This document shows positions 1 to 8,730 of a DNA stretch of 64,000 nt, in pieces. Location: positions 62,001 to 126,000 of the forward strand of contig JAHHHS010000007.1 of the NCBI GenBank assembly GCA_019359215.1, read 5' to 3'. Position numbers and translations under genes: made by a program. The notes below the pieces were generated by a model. The model did not search any database, was not told the origin of the DNA, and was given only the letters and a program-made list of their open reading frames with translations. Positions within the stretch are counted from its first letter, which is position 1. Every line of letters begins with the position of its first letter. Origin of the DNA: Nostoc indistinguendum CM1-VF10 (GTDB taxonomy: Bacteria; Cyanobacteriota; Cyanobacteriia; Cyanobacteriales; Nostocaceae).

Positions 1-910
1 GGTTTAATTCCAGATTTCGAGAGCGAAGTTCTTCATTGGTTGTGTTGAGTTCTTCGTTGGTTGCCTGAATCTCTTCTTTGGCAGTTTCTAGCTCCTCATT
101 GGTGCTTTGCAACTCTTCATTGCTGGAGAGGATTTCTTCATTGGCAACTTTCAGGTCTTGATTGATGTGCGATCGCAATAATACAAAAATAGTCGCAAGG
201 GCATCTCCCTCTTCGGGCAACTTCTCAATTGCGATCGCTGGTAATAAGCCAGAAATAAAAGCATTGCGACTGAGGTTTATCAGTTCCTCGGCGATTTTTT
301 GAGGCGGTAGAATAAAATCAACATTCCCGGTGGCAACAGCAGTATTGGGCATACTATCGAATTTTGCCGTGTCTTCACACTGAGCAAAAGTCACGCCTCC
401 GGCTGCCTTGATTGCCTTTACCCCCAGTGAACCGTCTCCATCCGCCCCAGATAAAACTACTGCGATCGCTTTGTTGCGTCGATCTGCTGCCAATGAAGTA
501 AAGAACGCATCAGCAGGCATATATTTACCCTGAACTTTCTCTCGCGGCCTGAGTTGCAACACTCCATTAGATAAGATCATCTTAGTGTTAGGCGGAATAA
601 CGTAGACCTTGTTAGGTTCTACACTCATGCCGTCTTGCACTTCAGTAACGGGCATTTGAGTTCCTCTTGCCAGAATCTCGCTCAACAGACTCTTGTGGTT
701 AGGGTCTAAGTGTTGAATCAGCACAAATGCCATCCCTGTATCGGTAAGCAAATATTTGAGCAACTGCGTAAACGCCTCTAATCCACCCGCAGAGGCGGCA
801 ATACCAACGACGGGAAATAAAGCATCTCCAATGTCTTGCTGCTCTACATCGAACGCATCATTAGCGATAAATTCAGATGTAGGTTGCTCAAAGGGTTGGT
901 CAGATGTCAT
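1..910 (-). CDS. CheB-type methylesterase domain fused to a coiled-coil/PAS linker, lacking CheR (partial)
   Basis: The 5' part of a gene that runs off the window start; 303 codons are visible. Residues about 32-220 form a CheB methylesterase domain with the expected catalytic triad: Ser40 in GIAASAGG, His67 in IQHLDP and Asp159 in SGADGDG. There is no N-terminal receiver domain. From about residue 254 the protein becomes a heptad-like coiled coil with repeats such as NEELQSTNEELE, which in CheB-CheR-PAS hybrid kinases follows the CheR methyltransferase. Here the sequence passes from a CheR-like beginning (ATIFVLLRS, about 239-247) straight into the coiled coil, so about 250 residues of CheR are absent without loss of frame. 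PAS and kinase domains probably follow outside the window. A receiver-only gene lies upstream on the same strand. It is likely a cytoplasmic sensory protein; its partner is unknown. Confidence 0.9.
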   Translation of the reverse strand, partial: MTSDQPFEQPTSEFIANDAFDVEQQDIGDALFPVVGIAASAGGLEAFTQLLKYLLTDTGMAFVLIQHLDPNHKSLLSEILARGTQMPVTEVQDGMSVEPNKVYVIPPNTKMILSNGVLQLRPREKVQGKYMPADAFFTSLAADRRNKAIAVVLSGADGDGSLGVKAIKAAGGVTFAQCEDTAKFDSMPNTAVATGNVDFILPPQKIAEELINLSRNAFISGLLPAIAIEKLPEEGDALATIFVLLRSHINQDLKVANEEILSSNEELQSTNEELETAKEEIQATNEELNTTNEELRSRNLELN

Positions 911-1029
911 AGGATGAAGTTTAGCACTGCAATGATTTGGCAGATTAGGTTCATATTTTAGGTCAGTTTACTTACTTGCCTTGTATATAATAACAGTTTA
1001 AATACAAGGCAAGTAAACAATTTAAGTTC

Positions 1030-1215
1030 CTAAATCCAAGTCATTGCCAATAAATAAGAAGCTAGAATAAATCCAATACCAATAATTCCGCTACTTAAAA
1101 GCAGAGTTAATTGAGTGAAAATATATATTTGATAGCTCGTGAGATTAATCCTATTGTTTTTCAAGTTCATTAGTAGCGTTTTAAAAATAATTATCTCCAT
1201 AAATAAATGAACCAT
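1030..1215 (-). CDS. possible small membrane protein (61 aa)
   Basis: A short open frame between the receiver protein and the CheB-type gene, on the same strand. The C-terminal half (about residues 34-59) is one hydrophobic segment that could span the membrane, and the N-terminal half is polar. There is a choice of ATG starts (residues 1, 6 and 16) and no convincing ribosome binding site for any of them. I do not recognise a family. It may be a chance frame in A+T-rich DNA. Confidence 0.28.
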   Translation of the reverse strand: MVHLFMEIIIFKTLLMNLKNNRINLTSYQIYIFTQLTLLLSSGIIGIGFILASYLLAMTWI

Positions 1216-1265
1216 ATCATTATTGCTAAAGAGTTAGACTACTATATCTAAGACATCAATTAAAG

Positions 1266-1706
1266 TTAGTTAGCATGAGGATGAGGATTATTAACAATTG
1301 TTAAAATGCCAAGCACCGCAACAAAATCATCAACAACTACAGGTTTAGCAACGCATAGACTAAACCCAGCTAAAAAAGCGTGTTGATACATATCTTCAGT
1401 TACAGTGCTTGTCAGAGCGATCGCTGGTACTACTTTGCCTCGCTCTCCCGCAAGTGTTCTCACTTGGTGAATCAGAGCATAGCCATCCTCATTTGACGTG
1501 GAAATATCACTTAAGAGGATATCAGGTTGCCATTGCACAAATATTTCCAGAGCTTGTCCTAAAAATGCCGCTTGCACACTCACACCATAGGATTGCAATA
1601 TTGGCGTGAACGAATTGCAGAAATTGACATCATTATCTACAAGCAGTATTCGTAGCCCTTCAAGAAATGAAGGATGAGTAGAAAATCTATTATTTCTATG
1701 CATCAT
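1266..1706 (-). CDS. stand-alone response regulator receiver protein
   Basis: A 146-residue protein consisting of one CheY-like receiver domain. Visible landmarks are the acidic pair Asp24/Asp26 in LLVDND, the phosphoacceptor Asp67 in DILLSD, Thr99 in AIALTST and the conserved Lys121 in VAKPV, so phosphotransfer should be possible. There is no output domain; such proteins act as phosphate shuttles or by protein contact. It lies upstream of, and on the same strand as, the CheB-type hybrid, which makes a common phosphorelay plausible but unproven. The first 15 residues precede the fold and one or two later starts are possible. Confidence 0.85.
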   Translation of the reverse strand: MMHRNNRFSTHPSFLEGLRILLVDNDVNFCNSFTPILQSYGVSVQAAFLGQALEIFVQWQPDILLSDISTSNEDGYALIHQVRTLAGERGKVVPAIALTSTVTEDMYQHAFLAGFSLCVAKPVVVDDFVAVLGILTIVNNPHPHAN

Positions 1707-2212
1707 AGTTTCAAAATTGAGATTTTATTAAGCTTTAAAATGTTCTTAAATCGTGAATTTATTGTGTGCTGACTTGAAGTTTAATAAACGTCTCATCAGT
1801 AGGCCAAAAACGGCAAACGTGGTATTATCTTTCAAAGTATTTACTCTTTTCTAGGACTCATATCTAATTCTTGCGAAGCTAGGTACACATAAATTCCCTT
1901 AGTTTGAGTTAAGAGTTCCCTCCTTACGCAAGTAAGTCCAGTAATCAAATCAGATTTCTATAGTAGCTTTGATTGCAGTAACTAATATACTAAAGACACT
2001 AGCTTTCATGGACACATCGCCAAGATAAACCTTTTATTTGAATTACTAAATATAAATAATTTTTGCTAACAATGTTTACTTTAACATCCTATTGTTAAAG
2101 CTCATGTTTAAATAAATGTTTTAATAGTGTATAAGTTGTATAAAATTACCAATAAATTCTCTAATAAAAAATTAAATCATTCCAATGGTCAGTAACTAAT
2201 GATATGAAGATT

Positions 2213-2320
2213 ATGTCTAACGAAGTAGAGGTTTTCTATCGTTCAGTAGAAGTCAATACAAAATTTCAATTATTGTACGTGTATGCTGTGCCTGAAGGTG
2301 ACAAAGAGGCTAGAAAGTAG
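2213..2320 (+). pseudogene. possible remnant of a Nif11-like leader peptide gene
   Basis: A 35-codon frame beginning MSNEVEVFYRSVEVNTKFQ and ending in TAG; an in-frame ATG lies nine bases upstream. The pattern of acidic residues, then V-x-x-F-Y and a polar helix, resembles the start of Nif11-domain leader peptides, which are common in cyanobacteria, but the rest of the domain and any GG cleavage site are missing. I see no modification enzyme nearby. It may be a decayed leader gene or a chance frame; the family assignment is an inference from a short stretch. Confidence 0.25.
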
Positions 2321-2528
2321 ACTGGATATAAAGATATAGCAGGTAAACCCTGATGAAAATAAGGTAGTTAACCAGGCTTTAAAGGTATGAAGTCATGAAT
2401 TAAATCAGTCTAAAAACCCATCGCATCTACTCATAATTAGCCATTGCATTCCAACCTAAAGGGCACTGTATCAGAGGTATAATCGCTTTAATTCTTTCAG
2501 ACTTGCAAAAATATGTTTTTGCACTTTT

Positions 2529-2694
2529 ATATCATGTCCACTTGATTACTTATTAAATCCGAAGAAGCCCACCCCGCCAAAGCTACGCTTTGTCTCCCCT
2601 GCCCCTAATCCCCAGAGGGGGCCCCGAGTTCCCCGCAAGCGGGGTGGGGTGCAATGACTGTCGGAATCATAACTTATTTATCGGGACATGATAT
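2529..2694. mobile_element. MITE-like element, family A, copy 1
   Basis: A 166 bp element bounded by perfect 11 bp terminal inverted repeats, ATATCATGTCC at 2529-2539 and GGACATGATAT at 2684-2694. Inside is a second inverted repeat of the type CCCACCCCGC ... GCGGGGTGGGG. A TA target duplication is compatible with the ends. It has no coding capacity. Related copies lie at 23594-23743 and, truncated, at 34160-34265. Confidence 0.7.
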
Positions 2695-3008
2695 TAGGGA
2701 AAAGGGTGCATATTAAAGGCAAAGGATTTTGAGTTTTTTTACCCTTTTCCCCTTCTCCTTACCCCGAATTTTGCAAGAAGTCTAATGAGTGAGAATAACA
2801 AATAAGAAATGGGAACTACGGGAAAATACCACTTTTACAAGACGTGAACACCGATCTAGGCGATCGCGCTCATCTTCTTACAATAACGATATGAAAACAA
2901 AAATTTTCCTTTCCTTGGAGCTTAACTTACGGAAAACCGCCCTGATCTGAGGTCAGCAGTGCTTTGCGCTTTTACGATGTCTAATATGGTTCGTTCCTGA
3001 AAAAGCCT

Positions 3009-5627
3009 ATGCAACCTACTAATCCTAACCAATTTACAGAAAAAGCCTGGGAAGCGATCACCCATACCCCGGATATTGTTAAACAATATCAACAACAGCA
3101 AATAGAAAGCGAACACCTGATGAAAGCGCTGCTAGAACAAGATGCTCTAGCAACAGGGATTCTTACAAAAGCGGGTGTTAACCTCCAAAAACTGCGCGAT
3201 CGCACTGAACAATTTTTCCAACGTCAGCCGAAAGTATCTGGTACTAGCAGTTCTGTTTACTTAGGACGCAGTTTGGATACACTTCTAGATCGAGCAGACG
3301 GATATCGCAAAGAGTTTCAAGACGAATATATTTCAATTGAACACTTATTGTTGGCTTACGCTAAAGATGACCGCTTTGGCAAAGCTTTATTCCAAGAATT
3401 CGGTTTAAACGAAGGCAAGCTAAAAGATATTATTAAACAAGTTCGAGGGAGCCAAAAAGTGACCGATCAAAATCCAGAAGGCAAATACGAAGCACTGGAA
3501 AAATACGGGCGTGACCTTACAGAAGCCGCACGTAAAGGTCAACTCGATCCAGTGATTGGGCGAGATGATGAGATTCGTCGCACTGTGCAAATTCTCTCTC
3601 GCCGCACTAAGAATAATCCTGTGCTAATTGGTGAACCAGGTGTTGGTAAAACTGCGATCGCTGAAGGGCTAGCACAGCGCATTGTCGCCGGTGATGTACC
3701 CCAGTCTCTCAAAGACCGCAAACTAATTGCTTTAGATATGGGTGCTTTGATTGCAGGGGCAAAATTCCGGGGTGAATTTGAAGAACGCCTGAAAGCAGTA
3801 TTAAAAGAAGTTACTGAATCTGGCGGCAATATTGTTTTATTTATTGATGAAATTCACACCGTTGTCGGTGCTGGTGCAAGCCAAGGCGCGATGGATGCTG
3901 GTAACTTGTTAAAACCGATGTTGGCGCGAGGCGAATTGCGCTGTATTGGGGCAACAACTCTAGATGAATACCGCAAACATATCGAAAAAGATGCGGCACT
4001 AGAAAGACGTTTCCAGCAAGTTTATGTCGATCAACCTAGTGTAGAAGATAGCATTTCGATTTTGCGCGGCTTGAGAGAGCGTTATGAAAACCACCACGGG
4101 GTGAAGATTTCGGATAGTGCTTTAGTTGCAGCCGCCGTATTGTCGAGTCGTTATATTAGCGATCGCTTCCTTCCTGATAAAGCCATTGACTTGGTAGACG
4201 AAGCCGCCGCGAGATTAAAAATGGAGATTACCTCCAAACCTGAAGAACTCGACGAAATTGATCGCAAGATTCTGCAATTGGAAATGGAGAAGCTTTCGCT
4301 CAAAAAAGAAAGTGATGCAGCTTCTCGTGAACGTCTAGAAAAATTGGAAAAAGAAATTGCCGATCTCAAAGAAGAACAAAGAACCCTGAATAGTCAATGG
4401 CAGTCTGAAAAAGATATCATTGACAAAATTCAGTCTGTGAAAAAAGAGATTGAACGGGTCAACTTAGAGATTCAGCAAGCAGAACGCGACTACGACCTTA
4501 ACCGCGCTGCTGAGTTGAAATACGGCAATTTAACTAGTTTGCATCGTCAATTGGAAGCAGTAGAGGCTGAATTGGCAAGCGCTCAAAGAAGTGGTAAATC
4601 ACTATTGCGGGAAGAAGTCACAGAAGCTGATATTGCCGAAATTATTTCTAAATGGACAGGAATTCCCATCAGCAAGCTAGTGGAATCTGAAAAAGAAAAA
4701 CTGCTGCATTTAGAAGATGAACTGCACCGCCGCGTGGTTGGACAAGAAGAAGCAGTCACAGCTGTAGCGGATTCAATTCAGCGATCGCGCGCTGGATTGG
4801 CTGATCCCAATCGTCCCATTGCTAGCTTTATTTTCCTTGGGCCTACGGGTGTGGGTAAAACCGAGTTAGCGAAAGCGCTGGCGGCGTATATGTTCGACAG
4901 TGAAGATGCGCTGGTGCGAATCGATATGTCGGAGTATATGGAGAAACACGCCGTTTCTCGTTTAATCGGTGCGCCTCCAGGATACGTAGGTTATGAAGAA
5001 GGCGGACAACTTACAGAAGCGATTCGTCGCCGTCCTTATTCAGTGATTCTTTTCGACGAAATCGAGAAAGCACACCCCGATGTATTTAATATCTTCTTGC
5101 AAATTCTCGATGATGGTCGCGTCACTGATGCCCAAGGTCATAAGGTGGACTTCAAGAACGCTATTATTATCATGACTAGCAACATCGGTTCGCAGTACAT
5201 TCTTGATGTCGCCGGAGATAACACTCACTACGACGAAATGCGCCGTCGGGTAATGGAATCGATGCGGAATAGCTTCCGTCCAGAGTTCCTGAACCGGATT
5301 GACGAAATCATCATCTTCCACGGTTTAGATAAGAAAGAATTGCGGCATATTGTGCTGTTGCAAGTGGAAAGATTGCGCCAAAGATTGAGCGATCGCAAAA
5401 TATCTCTCAAGCTCTCGGATGCTGCACTTGACTTTTTAGCAGAAGTAGGGTATGACCCAGTATATGGGGCACGTCCACTGAAGCGGGCGATTCAGCGAGA
5501 GTTAGAAACTCAAATTGCCAAAGCCATCTTGCGCGGCGAATTCACCGACGGCAACACCATCTTTGTAGATGTGCAAAATGAGCGTCTTTCTTTTAGTCGC
5601 TTACCTGCTGAGGTATTTACCAGCTAA
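3009..5627 (+). CDS. clpB: ATP-dependent chaperone ClpB
   Basis: An 872-residue Hsp100 disaggregase, close to the usual family length. It acts as a cytoplasmic hexamer that, with DnaK, extracts polypeptides from aggregates. The order of domains is N-terminal Clp repeat (about 1-150), AAA-1 with Walker A GEPGVGKT at 208-215, the long coiled-coil middle domain (about 410-540) and AAA-2 with Walker A GPTGVGKT at 611-618, ending in the small C-terminal domain. The middle domain separates it from ClpC and ClpA. Cyanobacteria usually carry two ClpB paralogues; which one this is cannot be settled from sequence alone. It appears monocistronic, with a strong hairpin terminator downstream at 5738-5777. 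No CIRCE element is visible upstream. Confidence 0.97.
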   Translation: MQPTNPNQFTEKAWEAITHTPDIVKQYQQQQIESEHLMKALLEQDALATGILTKAGVNLQKLRDRTEQFFQRQPKVSGTSSSVYLGRSLDTLLDRADGYRKEFQDEYISIEHLLLAYAKDDRFGKALFQEFGLNEGKLKDIIKQVRGSQKVTDQNPEGKYEALEKYGRDLTEAARKGQLDPVIGRDDEIRRTVQILSRRTKNNPVLIGEPGVGKTAIAEGLAQRIVAGDVPQSLKDRKLIALDMGALIAGAKFRGEFEERLKAVLKEVTESGGNIVLFIDEIHTVVGAGASQGAMDAGNLLKPMLARGELRCIGATTLDEYRKHIEKDAALERRFQQVYVDQPSVEDSISILRGLRERYENHHGVKISDSALVAAAVLSSRYISDRFLPDKAIDLVDEAAARLKMEITSKPEELDEIDRKILQLEMEKLSLKKESDAASRERLEKLEKEIADLKEEQRTLNSQWQSEKDIIDKIQSVKKEIERVNLEIQQAERDYDLNRAAELKYGNLTSLHRQLEAVEAELASAQRSGKSLLREEVTEADIAEIISKWTGIPISKLVESEKEKLLHLEDELHRRVVGQEEAVTAVADSIQRSRAGLADPNRPIASFIFLGPTGVGKTELAKALAAYMFDSEDALVRIDMSEYMEKHAVSRLIGAPPGYVGYEEGGQLTEAIRRRPYSVILFDEIEKAHPDVFNIFLQILDDGRVTDAQGHKVDFKNAIIIMTSNIGSQYILDVAGDNTHYDEMRRRVMESMRNSFRPEFLNRIDEIIIFHGLDKKELRHIVLLQVERLRQRLSDRKISLKLSDAALDFLAEVGYDPVYGARPLKRAIQRELETQIAKAILRGEFTDGNTIFVDVQNERLSFSRLPAEVFTS

Positions 5628-5737
5628 TTGAAAAAGAGGCAGGGGAACAGGGAGCAGCGAGCAGGGGGAGGCAGGGGAGACAAGGTGACTTGAGTGAGAG
5701 CTTTCCCCATGTCCTCTTCCTTGAAGATCATTTCACA

Positions 5738-5777
5738 AAAAAACGCCAAGTCAAGCAAGAGCCTCTTGGCGTTTTTT
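5738..5777. terminator. bidirectional intrinsic terminator
   Basis: An inverted repeat AACGCCAAG ... CTTGGCGTT with an A-run on its left and a T-run on its right. It sits between convergent clpB and the SRPBCC gene and can serve both. Confidence 0.8.
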
Positions 5778-5808
5778 GTCAAACATTAGTAGGGTGTATA
5801 ATTACGAA

Positions 5809-6375
5809 TTACGAATTATTTTGTCCTTTACAAAGTACTTGTCGCATTTTACGCATATTTGCAGGTAACTCTAAGTTCATCGCTTGTTGAATGAAAATTG
5901 ATGGAATTGGAATCAGAGGTGTAGCTTGCACAGTATAAGAAAGCAAAGTGCCATTACCGCAATCTTTGAGTTCTAAATTAGCGTTAAAGTCCTCAAAAGT
6001 TCCTTTTTCCATGCGAAATTGAATTTTTTGCCCCAACACTTCTACAACGTTGAGGTAAATTTCAACTTGAGCTGTGAAAAAGAAAAAGGCTTTTTGTGCT
6101 GCTTGATACAGGCGTTTGACTTCGCCTCTATGTAATATTTCGCTTTTAGTAATATCGGGAAAATATTGTACCCAGCGGGGGTAATCAGTTAATTGCTGCC
6201 AGACTTGCGATCGCACCATCGGCACATACATCCAGGCAGTCACCGCGCCACCCCAGCTTTTGTGCGATCGCGTTTCTACTAAAATTTCACCCTGTACCAG
6301 CAACTTTTGCTTGTCTTGATTCCAAGCCATATCTGAACCTGCAATAATTGAGTCTGATATATAAGATGCAGACAT
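5809..6375 (-). CDS. SRPBCC (START/cyclase-like) family protein
   Basis: A 188-residue protein with the look of the SRPBCC or polyketide-cyclase/COQ10 fold. From about residue 40 there is a beta strand (GGAVTAWMYVPM), then the helix VRSQVWQQLTDYPRWVQYFPDI typical of the family, several amphipathic strands, and a long C-terminal helix from about 160. These proteins bind hydrophobic ligands in a cavity; the ligand here is unknown. The GAGGAG about 13 bases before the ATG supports the chosen start. It has no operon partner and is convergent with clpB. Confidence 0.8.
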   Translation of the reverse strand: MSASYISDSIIAGSDMAWNQDKQKLLVQGEILVETRSHKSWGGAVTAWMYVPMVRSQVWQQLTDYPRWVQYFPDITKSEILHRGEVKRLYQAAQKAFFFFTAQVEIYLNVVEVLGQKIQFRMEKGTFEDFNANLELKDCGNGTLLSYTVQATPLIPIPSIFIQQAMNLELPANMRKMRQVLCKGQNNS

Positions 6376-6787
6376 AATGATTTTAGTTACTCCTCAACTC
6401 ATCCACCTAATAAAGTTGAAACTACAAGCCATAAAACTTGATTTAGATCCAACCCATTAAATTTTAGTTCCAGTGTAATACCTATCTTTCCCGGAAAGGG
6501 TTATTTTTTGGTAATTATTTCAGTCACTTTACTGGAAAAACTATATTTATTATCAGAATTAACATAATTAATACTTAAGTGAGTTTTATCAGAGGAATAC
6601 TTGTAGATGAAAAACTGCGTTGTTAACAGTTAAAATTGCAGAAACACCACCTAATATCAAGCACTTTACCCCAACGTTTGGATAGCGTCTCTTGATTTTT
6701 ACGTGTTATTTTTGATAAAACTGCAACTTCATCGTAAATTTATATTTTATTTATCTGTAATGTCTGTTGAGGTGAGAGAAAGAATAG
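6376..6787. other. spacer between divergent genes
   Basis: 412 bp without a recognisable gene or RNA. It must hold the promoters of the SRPBCC gene (leftward) and of the small membrane protein (rightward). I see no clear operator. Confidence 0.5.
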
Positions 6788-6982
6788 GTGAGTCAATCTT
6801 CTTTAAATCGTAGATTAATTCAGATTTTCGGTATACTTCTCGGCATTAGCGTAGCCGTCTGGTTACTGAGAGGCTTTGGTATTCTCACTTTTATTCCAGG
6901 TGGAATAATTTGGCTACTGTTACTAGGGGCGATCGCGATCGGAATTATCAGTTATGCCCAAAGAACATGGTGGCGTTTATAA
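6788..6982 (+). CDS. small conserved-type membrane protein (64 aa)
   Basis: A 64-residue protein starting with GTG (no ATG is available) and preceded by a GAGG-type site. It contains two hydrophobic segments, about residues 10-28 and 34-54, separated by a glycine-rich turn, and ends in a short basic and aromatic tail (QRTWWRL). This is most simply a two-helix inner or thylakoid membrane protein. I do not recognise a named family. Rubredoxin and a flavoprotein follow on the same strand, but the 160 bp gap argues against a tight operon. Confidence 0.65.
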   Translation: MSQSSLNRRLIQIFGILLGISVAVWLLRGFGILTFIPGGIIWLLLLGAIAIGIISYAQRTWWRL

Positions 6983-7144
6983 TTTCAGAAATCTACCCTT
7001 GGGTAGATACCATCCTAGATACGCTTTTTTCTGATGATTTTTATGCCGTAGCCCCGTTTAAGAATTGTAGAGTCCCTATTTTGACTCACTGTCAAAAGTA
7101 TTTAATACTGAAGCAATGGCAACAATTTACTAGGGGAAACGAGC

Positions 7145-7309
7145 ATGGCAAAGTATATATGTACTCTTTGTGCCTATGAATATGACCCAGAAGTAGGCGA
7201 TCCAGATGGCGGTATAGAACCAGGAACAGCTTTTAAAGATATACCAGATGATTGGGTATGTCCGACTTGTGGTGCGACAAAAGAAGACTTTGAACCTGCT
7301 GAAGAGTAA
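7145..7309 (+). CDS. rubredoxin
   Basis: A 54-residue protein, the usual size of a soluble rubredoxin. The one-iron site is formed by two Cys pairs, CTLC near the N terminus and CPTC near residue 40. Around them are the usual family features: [14 protein letters not shown] after the first pair and DDWVCPTCG at the second. It is a small cytoplasmic electron carrier. It lacks the C-terminal membrane anchor of the RubA photosystem factor, so it is the other cyanobacterial type. It ends 45 bp before the flavoprotein at 7355 and may be cotranscribed; a redox partnership is possible but not shown. Confidence 0.95.
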   Translation: MAKYICTLCAYEYDPEVGDPDGGIEPGTAFKDIPDDWVCPTCGATKEDFEPAEE

Positions 7310-7354
7310 AGAGAACAGCTAGCCTAGAGAGTAGGTGCTGTAAAAGAGATATTT

Positions 7355-8593
7355 TTGAAATTGTTACCGTTACAAATTGTAGTTATTGGGGGCGGGGCAG
7401 CCGGATTTTTTGGCGCGATCGCTTGTGCTAAAGCCAATCCTGATGCAGAAGTTACTTTACTCGAAGCCAGTCGTCAACCACTGGCGAAAGTGCTAATTTC
7501 TGGTGGTGGACGCTGCAACGTTACTCATGCTTGCTTTGAGCCTGAAGAGTTAGTGCAAAATTACCCCAGAGGTGCAAAAGCTTTGCGGGGTGCTTTGACT
7601 CGCTTTGGCCCTCAAGAGACAGTAGCTTGGTTTGCTGCTGGTGGAGTCTATCTAAAAACTGAAGCTGATGGTCGGATGTTTCCTGTCACCAACAGTTCAG
7701 AAACCATTGTGGAATGTTTGATTAAAGCGGTGGCGAAATCTGGAGTCAAACTCCGTATCGGTACACACGTAACTTCAGTGACCGCAGCAGATAAGGGGTT
7801 TGATATTCTTCTGAAATCAGGAGAGACTATTAAATGCGATCGCCTACTTCTTGCTATCGGCAGCAGCCTTGTGGGTTATAAAATTGTCAAAGAGTTAGGT
7901 CATCAAATAGAAGCGCCAGTACCCTCTTTGTTTACCTTCAATATTGCTGATCCTCAATTGCGGGCTTTAGCTGGAGTTAGCGTTAACCCTGTGCAATTGC
8001 GGTTATCGGCGGGCGGAAAATCCCAATTACAACAAACTGGGCCATTGCTAATTACCCACTGGGGTTTGAGTGGTCCGGCTGTTTTGAAGCTTTCTGCTTG
8101 GGGTGCGAGAGTTCTGCACGAAAGCCGCTATCAAGCCACATTATTGATTAATTGGCTGCCTGATTTGCAACAAGAACAAGTGCGAGAAAAAGTTTTAGCA
8201 GTTAAGGATGAATGGGGAAAGAAAGCGATCGCATTGCATCGCGGCGTTGATTTACCTCATCGTCTCTGGCAATATATCATTGCTCGTGTAGGTATTACCA
8301 CAGAATACCGTTGGGCAGAAATATCTAGTAAAACCTTAAATCGACTGCTGCAAGAACTTACTCAGGGACAATACTTAATCAACGGTAAAGGAGCCTTCAA
8401 AGAAGAATTTGTTACCTGTGGCGGTGTTAATCTCAAAGAAGTCAATTTCAAGACGATGGAAAGTAAATTAGTTCCTGGTCTTTATTTTGCCGGAGAAATC
8501 TTAGATATTGATGGCGTGACCGGTGGGTTTAACTTCCAAAGTGCTTGGACAACTGGGTATTTAGCAGGCGTAGCAATGGCGACTAGTGAATAG
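7355..8593 (+). CDS. FAD-dependent oxidoreductase, BaiN/HI0933-like family
   Basis: A 412-residue flavoprotein. Its N terminus has the dinucleotide-binding motif VVIGGGAAGFFGA, followed by ISGGGRCNVTH, which is diagnostic of the HI0933/YhiN/BaiN family, and near the C terminus the second FAD-contact region GEILDIDGVTGGFNFQSAW. The substrate is unknown; family names derived from bile-acid reduction should not be taken literally here. The start is uncertain: the reading begins at TTG 7355, only a few residues before the essential beta strand, so a later start is unlikely. It follows rubredoxin by 45 bp. A terminator-like hairpin lies just after the stop. Confidence 0.9.
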   Translation: MKLLPLQIVVIGGGAAGFFGAIACAKANPDAEVTLLEASRQPLAKVLISGGGRCNVTHACFEPEELVQNYPRGAKALRGALTRFGPQETVAWFAAGGVYLKTEADGRMFPVTNSSETIVECLIKAVAKSGVKLRIGTHVTSVTAADKGFDILLKSGETIKCDRLLLAIGSSLVGYKIVKELGHQIEAPVPSLFTFNIADPQLRALAGVSVNPVQLRLSAGGKSQLQQTGPLLITHWGLSGPAVLKLSAWGARVLHESRYQATLLINWLPDLQQEQVREKVLAVKDEWGKKAIALHRGVDLPHRLWQYIIARVGITTEYRWAEISSKTLNRLLQELTQGQYLINGKGAFKEEFVTCGGVNLKEVNFKTMESKLVPGLYFAGEILDIDGVTGGFNFQSAWTTGYLAGVAMATSE

Positions 8594-8609
8594 TCCTGCT
8601 ATAGAAAGC

Positions 8610-8640
8610 GACACGAAGAGGAGTAATTTCTCTTTGTGTC
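8610..8640 (+). terminator. hairpin downstream of the flavoprotein gene
   Basis: GACACGAAGAG and CTCTTTGTGTC pair over 11 bp with one G-T pair and a 9-base loop. There is no good T-run, so it may be a processing or attenuation hairpin rather than a full terminator. Confidence 0.5.
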
Positions 8641-8730
8641 AATTTGAACTTGACCAAATAATTACTAATTCGTAATCCGTAATGGGAAAATTGTCTTGCC
8701 ATTGCAGATCAATTTTGAATACACCCAACA

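Larger units (their letters stand above)
1707..3008. other. 1.3 kb A+T-rich spacer
   Basis: No long gene. It holds a 35-codon open frame resembling a Nif11-type leader start (2213-2320), a 166 bp MITE-like element (2529-2694), and the upstream region of clpB. I saw no CIRCE-type inverted repeat ahead of clpB. Confidence 0.6.

Noticed and set aside
5690..5890. A 66-codon frame between clpB and the SRPBCC gene
   Set aside because: It runs through the terminator hairpin and into the opposite-strand gene.
6910..7179. An 89-codon frame across the spacer before rubredoxin
   Set aside because: It overlaps both the 64-residue membrane protein and the well-supported rubredoxin gene in other frames and has no protein-like pattern.
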